In this document: piece after piece, positions 36,580 through 45,785 of the stretch | Numbering within the stretch: the stretch's first letter is position 1 | Layout: each line of letters begins with the position of its first letter | Source: a virus | Virus record (IMG/VR): IMGVR_UViG_3300043664_000006 | Location: 1 to 51,038 of that record | Strand: one strand, 5' to 3' | DNA: 51,038 nucleotides | Notes under the pieces: generated by a model | The model's database searches: none | What the model was told of the DNA's origin: nothing | The model's input: the letters and a program-made list of their open reading frames with translations, nothing else | Position numbers and translations under genes: made by a program

Positions 36580-37146
36580 ATGCAACCGCAGGGCGCCGGC
36601 CTCATCAACACGGCCTACTTCACCAACATCGCGACGGCTACCCAGGCGCGCGCGCAGGCAGCGATCGACACAATCGCGGGGACGGGGTTGCAGGCGAAGA
36701 TCGAGGCCATCGCCGATTCCCTCGTGGGCACTACCCTGCCGGCGGTTCCGGCGGGTCTGTCCGAGGCTCTGGGGCAACTGAGCAACATCACCTCAGGCGC
36801 CGAGTCCATGCTTCAGAGCATGATCGGGGGAGTCATCCCGTCTCTCCAGGCCGGGGTTACAGCGATTCAAGGGTCGATCGGCAAGCTGACCCCGCTGAAC
36901 ACCATCACCTCCACGGACTCCTGGGTAAACAGTTTCAAGTCGTCGTTCGCGGTCCCGGCGTTCGCCGGCGCGGTGCCACAACTGAGCACCGTTATGACAT
37001 CGGCGGTCACTGGCCTGACTTCACAGATCCAATCGGCGGCTGACGGTATCCTTGCTCCGTTGTCAGGGGCGTTCGCGAAGATCACGGCGGCGATCCCCTC
37101 GATCACTCTGCCGAGCGTGTCGATCACCATTCCGACGATCAGTTAA
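36580..37146 (+). CDS. Baseplate-region protein of unknown role
   Basis: This 188-residue protein has a low-complexity Ala/Ser/Thr/Ile composition, with a long helical middle (AQAAIDTIAGTGLQAKIEAI) and hydrophobic repeats (VTGLTSQIQSAADGILAPLS, ITLPSVSITIPTIS). It may be elongated. It is placed between spike and wedge genes but I know no family. Confidence 0.55.
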   Translation: MQPQGAGLINTAYFTNIATATQARAQAAIDTIAGTGLQAKIEAIADSLVGTTLPAVPAGLSEALGQLSNITSGAESMLQSMIGGVIPSLQAGVTAIQGSIGKLTPLNTITSTDSWVNSFKSSFAVPAFAGAVPQLSTVMTSAVTGLTSQIQSAADGILAPLSGAFAKITAAIPSITLPSVSITIPTIS

Positions 37147-37166
37147 GCAAGCGAATTCGAGGCCGA

Positions 37167-37601
37167 ATGCCCAGTACCCTCCTGCTCGCGCGTGACACAT
37201 GGGATCTCTGTGTCGATGCCCGCGGCAACATCGCCGTGGCGTCCGAGCCGTACGCGCTTGCTCAGGATGCGGCGAGTGCGATCCGGCTCTTTCAAGGCGA
37301 GTTGTGGTACGACACCGGCCAGGGCGTCCCCTACTTTTCCGAGATCCTCGGACAGGCGCCACCGCTCAGCTTCCTGAAGGCGAGTTTCGTCACCGCGGCT
37401 CTGACCGTCCCTGGTGTCGTCTCGGCTGTTTGCTTCATCTCCGGGATCGTCGGTCGAACGGTGACAGGGCAGGTCCAGGTGACTGACGCCAGCGGCAACG
37501 TCACGGTCGCGGCGTTCGGAGCTTCCCCATCCGGTGTGGTTCCCAGGCCCCTTAGCGCGCCGCTGGACGTCTTCGTACTCGACAGGGATGCACTGGCATG
37601 A
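37167..37601 (+). CDS. Baseplate wedge protein, gp25-like
   Basis: This 144-residue protein fits the gp25/lysozyme-like wedge type of contractile tails: LLARDTWDLCVDARGNIAVA, PYALAQDAASAIRLFQGELW, YDTGQGVPYFSEILGQAPPL. The tryptophan-tyrosine-aspartate run with GVPY is typical. It normally contacts baseplate protein J, which here is two genes downstream because two signal-peptide genes intervene. Confidence 0.85.
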   Translation: MPSTLLLARDTWDLCVDARGNIAVASEPYALAQDAASAIRLFQGELWYDTGQGVPYFSEILGQAPPLSFLKASFVTAALTVPGVVSAVCFISGIVGRTVTGQVQVTDASGNVTVAAFGASPSGVVPRPLSAPLDVFVLDRDALA

Positions 37602-38713
37602 AGTTGATCCAGGCTTTAATCGTTGCGCTGGGACTCGCGTTCGCGACGCAGGGCAGCGCGCAAACCCCTGGGGGCTTTACCGGGACAAGCACGGGCAACT
37701 TCGCGCCGCTTTCGGCGGCGGCGCTGAACGCGGCGTTCGCTGCGAAGCAGGATTGTTGTGTCTCGAGCACCGGTGTGTTCACGAGCCTAAGCGCGAGCGG
37801 CGCTGTCCTGTTCGGCACCGGAACGCCGCAGGGCACACCCTACCAATTCCAGACCGCATACAACGCTGATCCGTCCGTGGGGCCAGTCGACACGCGGCAA
37901 AATATGTTCAACACGACGCTCAGTTATGCCACGACCTCGACGCATATCTGGGAGAATATGAATTCGTTCGTGCAGGTGAACGGTCCCGGCACGGCGAGCG
38001 GTGAGATCAACGTCGCGCACACGTTCCTGGGCATCAGTGCCGGCGCGAACGTCGCGGTGGCGGAAGGCTATGAGAGCAGCGCCACGAACAGCGGTATCAT
38101 CGGGTCGTTCGCCAATTACCTAGGCCTCACCAACAATTTCGTGGGTGGCACCGCCGGGGCGATCCATGGAATGAACCTCTATTTGAACAACCTGAACACG
38201 ACGCCGGGCGCGATCGGTGAGTGGGCTGGCATCAATATCGGGCCGATGGTCGGCGGTGGCGCGCTCCCGACCTTCTACAGCGCGATTCGTATCCCCGACG
38301 CCAACGCGGGGATCGTCACATTGGGCGGCATTCTCGTCGGGAACCTCGGCAACGCGGTGCCTGGGCAGGTATTGATCCAGGGAGCCGACAACAGTGACGG
38401 CACGTTTACATTCCAGGCCCGCGATCTGGCCGGAGCCAACGCTCTTTTGATCGCCAATAGTGGCAGGGTGTTGTTTCAGGCATCGGGAATTACGATCCAG
38501 CCAACCACCATCGGTCCGAACCTTTTTATACAGGGGGTCGATAGCGCCGGTACAACGGCTTCCCTAATGGTCAGGAATCTTGCCACCACCGTTGCCTTTT
38601 CCGTCAGGAACGATGGAACGCTCATTGCTAATGGGAATGCTGGCGTAACCTGCGCGCCTGGAGCGCCGACCGCTTCGTTCGCCACATCAGGTGGGATCGT
38701 CACACATTGCTGA
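37598..38713 (+). CDS. Repetitive protein with signal peptide inside the baseplate cluster
   Basis: This 371-residue protein starts with a clear signal peptide (MKLIQALIVALGLAFATQGS-AQT) and continues as a Ser/Thr/Gly/Asn-rich beta-repeat sequence (FTSLSASGAVLFGTGTPQGT, LLIANSGRVLFQASGITIQP, LMVRNLATTVAFSVRNDGTL). It resembles a fibre or appendage but would be exported by the Sec system. It separates gp25-like and J-like genes, which usually touch. It overlaps the wedge gene by ATGA. The role is unknown. Confidence 0.75.
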   Translation: MKLIQALIVALGLAFATQGSAQTPGGFTGTSTGNFAPLSAAALNAAFAAKQDCCVSSTGVFTSLSASGAVLFGTGTPQGTPYQFQTAYNADPSVGPVDTRQNMFNTTLSYATTSTHIWENMNSFVQVNGPGTASGEINVAHTFLGISAGANVAVAEGYESSATNSGIIGSFANYLGLTNNFVGGTAGAIHGMNLYLNNLNTTPGAIGEWAGINIGPMVGGGALPTFYSAIRIPDANAGIVTLGGILVGNLGNAVPGQVLIQGADNSDGTFTFQARDLAGANALLIANSGRVLFQASGITIQPTTIGPNLFIQGVDSAGTTASLMVRNLATTVAFSVRNDGTLIANGNAGVTCAPGAPTASFATSGGIVTHC

Positions 38714-38910
38714 AATATCTCATCATCGCCTTTCTCGCCGCGACGCCCGCGCTGGCGCAGCAAGCGCCTGACGCGACCGCCATGGGCAACGAACTCATGG
38801 AGTGCGTTGGCGGCAAAGTTCAACTGCGGACGAAGATCGCCCAACTTGAGGCGGAGATCGCGAAGCTGAAGGCGGACGCCGCGAAGCCAGCGGAACCCAA
38901 GGCTCCCTGA
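38707..38910 (+). CDS. Small secreted coiled-coil protein
   Basis: This 67-residue protein starts at TTG (38707), overlapping the previous gene by seven bases. It has a signal peptide (LLKYLIIAFLAATPALAQQA), one Cys (MECVGGK) and a C-terminal heptad coil (RTKIAQLEAEIAKLKADAAK). It should be periplasmic and oligomeric. It may assist the exported protein encoded upstream. No family is recognised. Confidence 0.6.
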   Translation: MLKYLIIAFLAATPALAQQAPDATAMGNELMECVGGKVQLRTKIAQLEAEIAKLKADAAKPAEPKAP

Positions 38911-40151
38911 TGTCCGGTTCCACGAGTGTTCCGCGTCCCTCGATCACCGACAAGGGCTTCGTCGCCCCCGCCGAGTCGGACGTCCTGGCCGGCGTCCAGG
39001 CTGATGTCCAAGCCGCGTTCGGTGGCGTCCTCAACTTCACCACGACCGACGGGGCTCCGACGAACGCCACGCCACAGGGCCAGCTCTCCGCGTCCGAGTC
39101 GGCGATCATCGGCGACGCGAACGACACGTTCCTGTTCCTCTCTAACCAAATCGACCCCGCTCTCGCCTCTGGAAGATGGCAGGACGGACTGGCCAGGATT
39201 TACTTCATCACCCGCAACCCAGCCCTTCCCACGGTGGTCACGGCGACCTGCACTGGGCTGCTGAACGTTCAGATCCCGGTCGGAGCCCAGGCGCGCGCGA
39301 CAGACGGCACGCTCTATCTGTGCGTCTCCGGAGGCACCATTCCACCCGGCGGCTCGGTCGACCTGCAATTCGCGGCCTCAATCACCGGTCCGATCGCCTG
39401 CCCTGCCGGATCCCTGACCACGATCTACCAGACCATTCCAGGTTGGGACTCGATCACCAACGCGGCCGACGGGGTGCTGGGGGTCAACGTCGAGACACGC
39501 GCGGCCTTCGAAGCCCGACGAGGCCAGAGTGTAGCCAAGAATTCCGTGGGCCAGGTCACGTCGATCCTGGGGGCCGTCCTGGGAGTCCCTGGCGTGCTCG
39601 ATGCCTATGTCGTCTCCAATGACACGGGCACGACGGCGACGATCGGCGGGCTCTCCATTGGGGCCAATCAACTCTATGTCGCCGCTACAGGGGGAGCGGA
39701 CCAGGACGTGGGCAACGCGATCTGGACCAAGAAGATGCCCGGCGGGCCGTACTACGCCAGCGCGAACACTTCCGTCACCGTGCTCGACACACTTTCCGGC
39801 TACTCTCTCCCGCTGCCGGCCTACACCGTCAAATTCCACCGGCCGACGGCGACGGCGATCAAGTACGTGGTGACGATCGCCAACTCGACGGGAGTCCCCT
39901 CAACCGCATTGGTCCAGGTTCGGGGCGCCATCATCGCTGCCTTCGCGGGGTCCGACGGCGGGCAGAGGGCAAGGATAGGTTCCACGGTCTATGCCTCAAG
40001 GTTCTATGCCTCAGTAGCGTTGCTGGGGGCCTGGGCACAGGTCATCTCGATCCAGGTCGGGCTGACCACCGGAAACGCGGACACGGTCGCCCTCACGATT
40101 GCCCAGGTGCCCACGACTTCGGCGGCGGATATCTCACTGGTCCTGGTTTAG
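38910..40151 (+). CDS. Baseplate J-like protein
   Basis: This 413-residue wedge protein begins in a TGATG overlap. ITDKGFVAPAESDVLAGVQA, DGAPTNATPQGQLSASESAI, NQIDPALASGRWQDGLARIY, and VETRAAFEARRGQSVAKNSV, then LGVPGVLDAYVVSNDTGTT match the baseplate J/gp47 family. It joins the wedges around the hub and triggers sheath contraction. Length is typical. Confidence 0.92.
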   Translation: MSGSTSVPRPSITDKGFVAPAESDVLAGVQADVQAAFGGVLNFTTTDGAPTNATPQGQLSASESAIIGDANDTFLFLSNQIDPALASGRWQDGLARIYFITRNPALPTVVTATCTGLLNVQIPVGAQARATDGTLYLCVSGGTIPPGGSVDLQFAASITGPIACPAGSLTTIYQTIPGWDSITNAADGVLGVNVETRAAFEARRGQSVAKNSVGQVTSILGAVLGVPGVLDAYVVSNDTGTTATIGGLSIGANQLYVAATGGADQDVGNAIWTKKMPGGPYYASANTSVTVLDTLSGYSLPLPAYTVKFHRPTATAIKYVVTIANSTGVPSTALVQVRGAIIAAFAGSDGGQRARIGSTVYASRFYASVALLGAWAQVISIQVGLTTGNADTVALTIAQVPTTSAADISLVLV

Positions 40152-40157
40152 TCGGCC

Positions 40158-40724
40158 ATGCTCGATCCCCTGGTCACGATCCAGAGCGAGTACGCCAATT
40201 CACCGACGATCGTTTCGTTGATTGAAAGCTTCAACGACTGGCTGGACCCGAACGCGAACATCGACGAGTTCTATGACCTCGTTTGGAATCTCGACACCGC
40301 GCAAGGGTACGGGCTGGACGTCTGGGCGAGAATTGTCGGCGTCGGTAGAGTCCTCAATGTCGCCACGGGAGAATTCTTCGGCTTCACCGGGCCATCCGGG
40401 GCGTCCGGCGATCCCTACGACCAAAGCCCGTTCTACTCCGGCCAGGCCACCACATCGAATTTCGCGCTGTCAGACGATGGTTTCCGGGTTCTTATCCTCG
40501 CCAAGGCGCTGGCCAACATCACCGACGGATCTATCCCCTCGATCAACAAAATCCTAATGACGCTCTTCCCCGGACGAGGCAATGCCTACGTCGTGGACAA
40601 CGCCGACATGACGATGATCTATCATTTTGAATTCATATTGACCCCAGTTGAAGCGGCGATCGTCTCGCAATCGGGTGCGTTGCCGAAGCCCGCCGGCGTC
40701 GCGGCGACCATCGTGCAGGTTTAG
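40158..40724 (+). CDS. Baseplate/tail protein, DUF2612 family
   Basis: This 188-residue protein follows J, where tail protein I or its equivalent lies. PTIVSLIESFNDWLDPNANI, DEFYDLVWNLDTAQGYGLDV, WARIVGVGRVLNVATGEFFG, and LSDDGFRVLILAKALANITD are diagnostic of DUF2612. It links baseplate to fibre proteins. Only the domain name is certain. Confidence 0.88.
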   Translation: MLDPLVTIQSEYANSPTIVSLIESFNDWLDPNANIDEFYDLVWNLDTAQGYGLDVWARIVGVGRVLNVATGEFFGFTGPSGASGDPYDQSPFYSGQATTSNFALSDDGFRVLILAKALANITDGSIPSINKILMTLFPGRGNAYVVDNADMTMIYHFEFILTPVEAAIVSQSGALPKPAGVAATIVQV

Positions 40725-40734
40725 GAGCGGCGCC

Positions 40735-41694
40735 GTGCAGTTATCAAATATCCCGGTCAAATTCAGCGTGCCCTGGGCGAACACCGCCAGTGCCACGTAC
40801 CTCCGCGCCATCCCGACGGCGTCGCAGATCGGTATCGTTCCGGGCGAAGCCTCGCTCACCGATGGCTGGCCACCGCTCACCGCTTTGCCAGTGGCGGGTG
40901 GGGGCATCCCGCCGGACATCCGGGACGCGAACGGCATCCTCAAGCAGATCACGTCCTGGGATCGCTGGCTCCAGGCCGGCGGCAGGATCGCGTGGGACTC
41001 CGCGTTCTCCGCGGCGATCGGCGGGTATCCCTTTGGGTGCGAGGTGCCATCAGCGACAACGCCGAACGTGACCTGGGTCTCGACCGCCGAGAACAATGTC
41101 ACGAACCCAGACACAGGCGGCGCGGGCTGGGTCCATCGCGTGATCGCCGAGATCGGCTATATCCCCGTCAACAAGGCGGGTGACAGCGGCATTGGTGCTT
41201 TATCCGCAAGTAGTCTGGCATCGACCGGTGCAATCACCGCGACTGGTGCCATTAGTGCGGGCGGTGCGCTCAATGCCGGCGCCACCGTCAATGCCACTGG
41301 AAATGTCAATGCCAATGGCGGCCGCCTGCGCGCGGCGCTTGGCGCGACCGGATCAGGAGATCCCGCGGTTGCCACCATATTGAGTGACTTTCTCGCATCT
41401 TTGGCAGTTAATGGTTATCAAAAGTTACCGAGCGGCTACATCATTCAGTGGGGAGAAGCAGCCACCGGAAATGGAGTTGGCGTCAACTTTCCTTTGGTGT
41501 TTCCGAATAATTGTCTAGGCGTGGTCGCCAATGAAAGTCAGGCGAGTAACCTGACATGGGGCGCCGGAACTCCAACCATTCACGCGATTGGAGACAGAAC
41601 GACATCTGGCTTTACCCATTGGACATTAACCTGGAACGGGACAGGGTTTATCGCGGCGGGGAACGCGTGTTGTTACATCGCGATCGGAAATTAG
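40735..41694 (+). CDS. Tail fibre protein
   Basis: This 319-residue protein starts at GTG with AGGAG seven bases upstream. The N-terminal baseplate-attachment part (FSVPWANTASATYLRAIPTA, SQIGIVPGEASLTDGWPPLT, ITSWDRWLQAGGRIAWDSAF) is the type found after DUF2612. A Gly/Ala/Asn-rich repeat (ITATGAISAGGALNAGATVN) forms the shaft and a C-terminal knob ends in YIAIGN. The domain GYQKLPSGYIIQWGEAATGN is gp53-like and probably binds the receptor. It is the main host-range determinant candidate. Confidence 0.85.
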   Translation: MQLSNIPVKFSVPWANTASATYLRAIPTASQIGIVPGEASLTDGWPPLTALPVAGGGIPPDIRDANGILKQITSWDRWLQAGGRIAWDSAFSAAIGGYPFGCEVPSATTPNVTWVSTAENNVTNPDTGGAGWVHRVIAEIGYIPVNKAGDSGIGALSASSLASTGAITATGAISAGGALNAGATVNATGNVNANGGRLRAALGATGSGDPAVATILSDFLASLAVNGYQKLPSGYIIQWGEAATGNGVGVNFPLVFPNNCLGVVANESQASNLTWGAGTPTIHAIGDRTTSGFTHWTLTWNGTGFIAAGNACCYIAIGN

Positions 41695-41695
41695 G

Positions 41696-42241
41696 ATGAC
41701 AAAATACGCGTGCTTCGACCCCTCCTCGCCGGCGCCGTTTCGCGTGACGGGATGGTATGACACGTCAGTCTTCGATTATCCGAACCTCCCTTCGGCGGAC
41801 TGGTTGCTCGAGATGACTGATGAGCAGTGGGATGCCCGATTGACGGGTGTATGGGCCGTCAACGATGGCGCGTTGGTCGCTTATGCCCCGCCCCCGCCGA
41901 CTCCGACCTCTCATGACATCCTCGCGGAGAAGATCGCCGCCGGCATTGGGATCACGTGCACGTCCAACCCGTCCCTCGATGCCGTGTATGCTTTGGACGA
42001 TCTGAGTGCCGCGCAGATATTCCAGCTTGGCCTTTATGCATCTCAGTTCGGCGTGTTCCCCGGCGGTGCGACGCAAGCCTATCCGGACATCACCGGAGTC
42101 CCGCACACCTTCACCGTCGCTCAGTTCGTGGCGTTCCTTCGGGTGGTGGCGCCGCTGATCTCCGCTCTGACCACGCAAGCCGCCGTCATGTCGCACGGCG
42201 GGAATCCCGCGTGGCCATCGCAGTCCGCGACGATCCCGTGA
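41696..42241 (+). CDS. Tail fibre assembly-like protein
   Basis: This 181-residue protein follows the fibre gene by one base. The first half (YACFDPSSPAPFRVTGWYDT, DEQWDARLTGVWAVNDGALV, AYAPPPPTPTSHDIL) has the D-x-Q-W-x-A-R pattern of fibre-assembly chaperones (DUF4376-like). It would help trimer formation and may not be in the virion. The rest is helical. Confidence 0.75.
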   Translation: MTKYACFDPSSPAPFRVTGWYDTSVFDYPNLPSADWLLEMTDEQWDARLTGVWAVNDGALVAYAPPPPTPTSHDILAEKIAAGIGITCTSNPSLDAVYALDDLSAAQIFQLGLYASQFGVFPGGATQAYPDITGVPHTFTVAQFVAFLRVVAPLISALTTQAAVMSHGGNPAWPSQSATIP

Positions 42242-42720
42242 CATCCCCCGCCCGCACCATCATCGTCCCGGCGGTCGCTCCGGTCCCCACCTGGTTCTCC
42301 CCCAACACACTCCGTTGGCCGATGGCCGAGCCGGACGACGTGCTTGACTACGCGCTCGATGTGTCCGGACCACTTCTGGACTCAGGTGGAGATTCCATCG
42401 CTTCCGCTTCGGTCTCCGTCGCACCCTCGGGGATTGGGGAATTGTCGGTCCAGAGCATCGACGTCGAGGATCCGATCATCACCGCATGGCTCTCGGGTGG
42501 CGTGGCGGGGCGGCACTACACCGTCCGGATCGAAGCGACCACGGACGGCGGGCGCACGTTCGAATGGCTGATTGGCCTCCGGATCGATCCGGAACTGGCG
42601 ACTTATCCGATGCCTCGTTTGGACAGCCCACACTTTGGCGACGCGGTCACCTGGCCGATCGGTTCTCGGACCGCTGTCTACAACGTGTCCAAGTACAACG
42701 ATGGAAGTACTTATCAATGA
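42238..42720 (+). CDS. Fibre-associated beta protein
   Basis: This 160-residue protein starts at GTG in a GTGA overlap. It has a proline-rich start (VPAVAPVPTWFSPNTLRWPM), then a beta sandwich (DYALDVSGPLLDSGGDSIAS, ASVSVAPSGIGELSVQSIDV, RHYTVRIEATTDGGRTFEWL). It resembles short phage fibronectin-like or tail-accessory proteins. The role is unknown, but its place in the fibre cluster is clear. Confidence 0.65.
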   Translation: MTSPARTIIVPAVAPVPTWFSPNTLRWPMAEPDDVLDYALDVSGPLLDSGGDSIASASVSVAPSGIGELSVQSIDVEDPIITAWLSGGVAGRHYTVRIEATTDGGRTFEWLIGLRIDPELATYPMPRLDSPHFGDAVTWPIGSRTAVYNVSKYNDGSTYQ

Positions 42721-43136
42721 CCATCGCCCCGGGCGATCTTCTCGACGCCGCCGACATACTTGCCATCCAGGCCACCGCCGCATCCGCTTCTACCCTGGCG
42801 AGCGCGGCATTGCCCGCGGCGGGCGGACTTTTGACCGGACCGGTCATTCCGTTCGGAGCTCTGAACGTCACCGCCGCCGGAAATACCCAGGGGACGGCGA
42901 CACCGGTCACCGCCCAACGAATCTTCGCCACGACCGTCGCGCCTGGAACGGGCATTCAACTGCCTGCTGACCTTGCTCCCAGACGCGTATTCAACCGCGG
43001 GGCCAACACCTTGTCGGTCTATCCACCGAACGGCGCGGAGTGGGAACTGCTCGGCGCCAACAATCCAGCCGGGGTCGCGGCCGGAGGTTCCGCGGAATTT
43101 CAGATGGTCAGCGCCGGGCAGGGATACGTCGCATGA
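42717..43136 (+). CDS. Fibre-associated protein
   Basis: This 139-residue protein overlaps both neighbours by ATGA. It begins with an acidic helix (GDLLDAADILAIQATAASAS) and ends in a compact beta part (QRIFATTVAPGTGIQLPADL, RVFNRGANTLSVYPPNGAEW, GGSAEFQMVSAGQGYVA) like C-terminal pieces of phage fibres. It may be a structural adaptor between particle and the enzymes encoded downstream. That is inferred. Confidence 0.6.
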   Translation: MTIAPGDLLDAADILAIQATAASASTLASAALPAAGGLLTGPVIPFGALNVTAAGNTQGTATPVTAQRIFATTVAPGTGIQLPADLAPRRVFNRGANTLSVYPPNGAEWELLGANNPAGVAAGGSAEFQMVSAGQGYVA

Positions 43137-44656
43137 ACAAAGTGATCACGCGCCTGCTCATTGCCGCCTGCATCGCACTCCCGTTTCCGTGTTGGGCGGC
43201 GGACCCGCCGATAGTCGGAACTCCCGGTCTGGATCGGCCTAATGTCTGGAGAGCACCGCAGTTCTATTCCCAGGTATTCCCGCTGGCCGCCCTGGCGCGC
43301 TCCTCGGCAATCGCGGCGACCAGCAACCCGCGCAGCAATCCGGTTATGGCCTCGCCTCCTGCTCTGACAATCGCGGCAAAGTGGACACCGAGCGCGGTCT
43401 ACCCGGCGGGTGCCAAAGTCGTTGCGTTCACCGGCGCCGGCACATCGACAATCGGCAATCTCTGGTCGACGGTCGCGGGAGGCACTGCCTCAACGACAAG
43501 CCCCACGGGCGCGGGACCGTTTACGGACGGGACAATAACGTGGACTCTTCTGTCATCGCATCCAGCCGCCGCTTTCAGCAATTCGGCCGCGAATTCCTAT
43601 CTTTGGAACACCGGCACCGGAAAGGCCGGATTGACGGGGGTCGTCACTTATCTGGGAGGTACCCCGACGAACAACGTCGGAACCGGTTACGAGGTAACCA
43701 TTGGTCCCACGGTCGCCGGCGTGCCGGCCTCAGTCGCCAGCGCGAGAACGGAATTCGCGACAGACTCCGCCGCTTTCTATATCAGAGTTGAAGGTGTATC
43801 CGTAGGTCTTGCCAGCAGGCTGATTGTCAACGGCCAGTATGTTTCACTGGCCCCCTTGACCAGCCTTAACACTGGATATGGATACATTCTCGTTGATTTC
43901 ACGGCCGCCGGCGGGCGGCAACTGCGAAATCTCCTTTTTGAAACGCAAATGTTTTTCGGTGGGGTCGATGTCCTCGCCACAGAAGGTGTTTACCAGGTAC
44001 AGCCGACGAACGATCTGACGCTCATTGCGACCGGCGACAGTATCACCGCGGGCTCCGGGGCGACGCCCGTTTTTGATGGCTATGGACCGGTACTCGCCGA
44101 TCTCCTGGGCGTGCATAATTGGATAAACACCGCGATCGGCGGGACAGGCTATACCGATCCATCGACATCAGGCACCGCGCTCTCCCGCCTGACCGATATA
44201 ACCAATCAGGTCGCGCTCCATCCGAACGCCATCATCCTCGACGGCAATGGGCACAATGATGTCGAAACCGGCATCCGCGCCGCCTGTGTGGCGTACCTAC
44301 AAGCCTTGCGCGCCGTCGTCGGGCCGTACGTTCCGATCATTGAGACCGGCATCTGGCCGGTGAGTTCTCAGGCCACTGTCGATGCGGGCCTTTTGCTTGA
44401 TGAACCGGACAAGATCGGTTGCGTGGCGGACATGAACGACCCGCTGATCATGTTTATTCCGTTCACCAGCATGGTAGGCGGCTCGCCACTCACCGGGACC
44501 GGTCAGAGCAACGACGTCACTCCGACCGGCACCGGAAATGGCGATATTTACGTGAATGGATCGAGCCTCCCGCATCCGAACGCGGCGGGTCACAGTTTCC
44601 TGGCTCATATGTTCCTGGAGGGAGCCAAAACCGTGCTGCACTCCAAGGGATATTGA
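43133..44656 (+). CDS. SGNH/GDSL hydrolase with signal peptide, tail-region
   Basis: This 507-residue protein begins with a signal peptide (MNKVITRLLIAACIALPFPC-WA). The C-terminal half is an SGNH hydrolase: LIATGDSITAGSG (nucleophilic Ser), INTAIGGTGY (Gly), AIILDGNGHNDVE (Asn) and PHPNAAGHSF (His). The Asp three residues before the His is replaced by Ser. SGNH enzymes remove acetyl groups or cut esters; a phage would use one to process capsule or exopolysaccharide. The N-terminal half is beta-rich. The signal peptide suggests export instead of, or before, virion assembly. Confidence 0.82.
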   Translation: MNKVITRLLIAACIALPFPCWAADPPIVGTPGLDRPNVWRAPQFYSQVFPLAALARSSAIAATSNPRSNPVMASPPALTIAAKWTPSAVYPAGAKVVAFTGAGTSTIGNLWSTVAGGTASTTSPTGAGPFTDGTITWTLLSSHPAAAFSNSAANSYLWNTGTGKAGLTGVVTYLGGTPTNNVGTGYEVTIGPTVAGVPASVASARTEFATDSAAFYIRVEGVSVGLASRLIVNGQYVSLAPLTSLNTGYGYILVDFTAAGGRQLRNLLFETQMFFGGVDVLATEGVYQVQPTNDLTLIATGDSITAGSGATPVFDGYGPVLADLLGVHNWINTAIGGTGYTDPSTSGTALSRLTDITNQVALHPNAIILDGNGHNDVETGIRAACVAYLQALRAVVGPYVPIIETGIWPVSSQATVDAGLLLDEPDKIGCVADMNDPLIMFIPFTSMVGGSPLTGTGQSNDVTPTGTGNGDIYVNGSSLPHPNAAGHSFLAHMFLEGAKTVLHSKGY

Positions 44657-44658
44657 AA

Positions 44659-45213
44659 ATGCGCCTGGCTGTCCTCCTACTTGCGGCAATCGTTCCGGTC
44701 GCGCCGATGTCGGTCGCGCAGCAGGTCACGCCCGGAAGTTCCCCTCTGACAGTCGTCGCGACGGCGGGGCCTGTGTCGGTCACCGGGACGCTTACCGAAA
44801 CCAATTTGGCGGCAATGCGCATTCCCGCCGGCAGCATGGGACCGAACGGAGCCATCGATCTGAAGTGTGTCTGGTCTTACACGAACAGCTCTAACATCAA
44901 ACTACTGACCACGAGGTTTACCACAGCCGCGGGCTCGATTGGCGGCGGAGTTATTGGCTCTGCTGTCAGTGCGACCACGTCGGCAGCCGCTCAAACCGAG
45001 CATGTGATCAGGAACAACAACGCGACCAACGCCCAGAGCGCCTTTGCAGGGACGGGGATCGGACCCTTTGTTGTCGGCGCCGCCGCCATATCGGTGCTGA
45101 CGAACGATACGACCGCTGATACGTTTCTCAACGTCAACGGAACCCTCGCGAATACCGGCGAAACGATCACTCTACAGCATTGTATTGCATTGGTCATGAG
45201 ATCCACACCATGA
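44659..45213 (+). CDS. Secreted beta protein of the fibre cluster
   Basis: This 184-residue protein starts two bases after the hydrolase stop. A signal peptide (MRLAVLLLAAIVPVAPMSVA-QQ) precedes a beta-rich domain (TLTETNLAAMRIPAGSMGPN, IDLKCVWSYTNSSNIKLLTT, TEHVIRNNNATNAQSAFAGT) with two Cys. This kind of domain occurs in phage particles as a small carbohydrate-binding or appendage protein. Export is predicted; the function is not known. Confidence 0.65.
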   Translation: MRLAVLLLAAIVPVAPMSVAQQVTPGSSPLTVVATAGPVSVTGTLTETNLAAMRIPAGSMGPNGAIDLKCVWSYTNSSNIKLLTTRFTTAAGSIGGGVIGSAVSATTSAAAQTEHVIRNNNATNAQSAFAGTGIGPFVVGAAAISVLTNDTTADTFLNVNGTLANTGETITLQHCIALVMRSTP

Positions 45214-45716
45214 AACTTCTCATTCTCGCGCTCTCTCTCGCGCTCGGGCTCCCCGTGTTCGCGCAAACGCCTCCGGCTCCTCCTCCTCCATCGCAACAGA
45301 CTCAGATCACCACCGATTGCTGGGACCCGGTTGGTCTCACGCTTGTGGTCTGTGGCGCCTCGGGGACAGGCGGCACTCCCGCCGTGGTCACTCCGGTCGT
45401 CACGCCCGCTTTGGCCAACAACCTTGTCATCAAAGCATCCGCGGGATCGCTGTTCTCGGTCTACGCGACGAATCTGACCGGCAGCTCTTCGGGCTATCTC
45501 CAGGTTTACAACCTCGCCGCGGCTCCCGCTGACGGCGCCGGGCAGACGCCCGTCATCATGGTTCCGTTCTCCGGCGGAGTGGCGAGCGCGAATTATCAGG
45601 GGCTCCCGCCGGCGGCGTTCTCAAACGGAATTGTCGCCGTCGTCAGTTCGTCCCCGCTCGGCTTCACCAAAACGACCGGCGTGCTCACGGCGTTTATCTC
45701 CGGCCTCGCGAGGTAG
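45210..45716 (+). CDS. Secreted beta protein of the fibre cluster
   Basis: This 168-residue protein overlaps the previous one by ATGA. It has a signal peptide (MKLLILALSLALGLPVFA-QTP), a Pro-rich linker (PPAPPPPSQQ), two Cys (DCWDPVGLTLVVCGASG) and an Ig-like part (SLFSVYATNLTGSSSGYLQV, VIMVPFSGGVASANYQGLPP). It may be exported together with its two neighbours. Similar small proteins are found beside phage fibres, but I cannot name a family. Confidence 0.65.
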   Translation: MKLLILALSLALGLPVFAQTPPAPPPPSQQTQITTDCWDPVGLTLVVCGASGTGGTPAVVTPVVTPALANNLVIKASAGSLFSVYATNLTGSSSGYLQVYNLAAAPADGAGQTPVIMVPFSGGVASANYQGLPPAAFSNGIVAVVSSSPLGFTKTTGVLTAFISGLAR

Positions 45717-45785
45717 TGCGGCGGTATTCGGAATACCCATTCTGGGGCTGCCACGCCCGAATACCCCTCTCGCGCCACGACGGCC

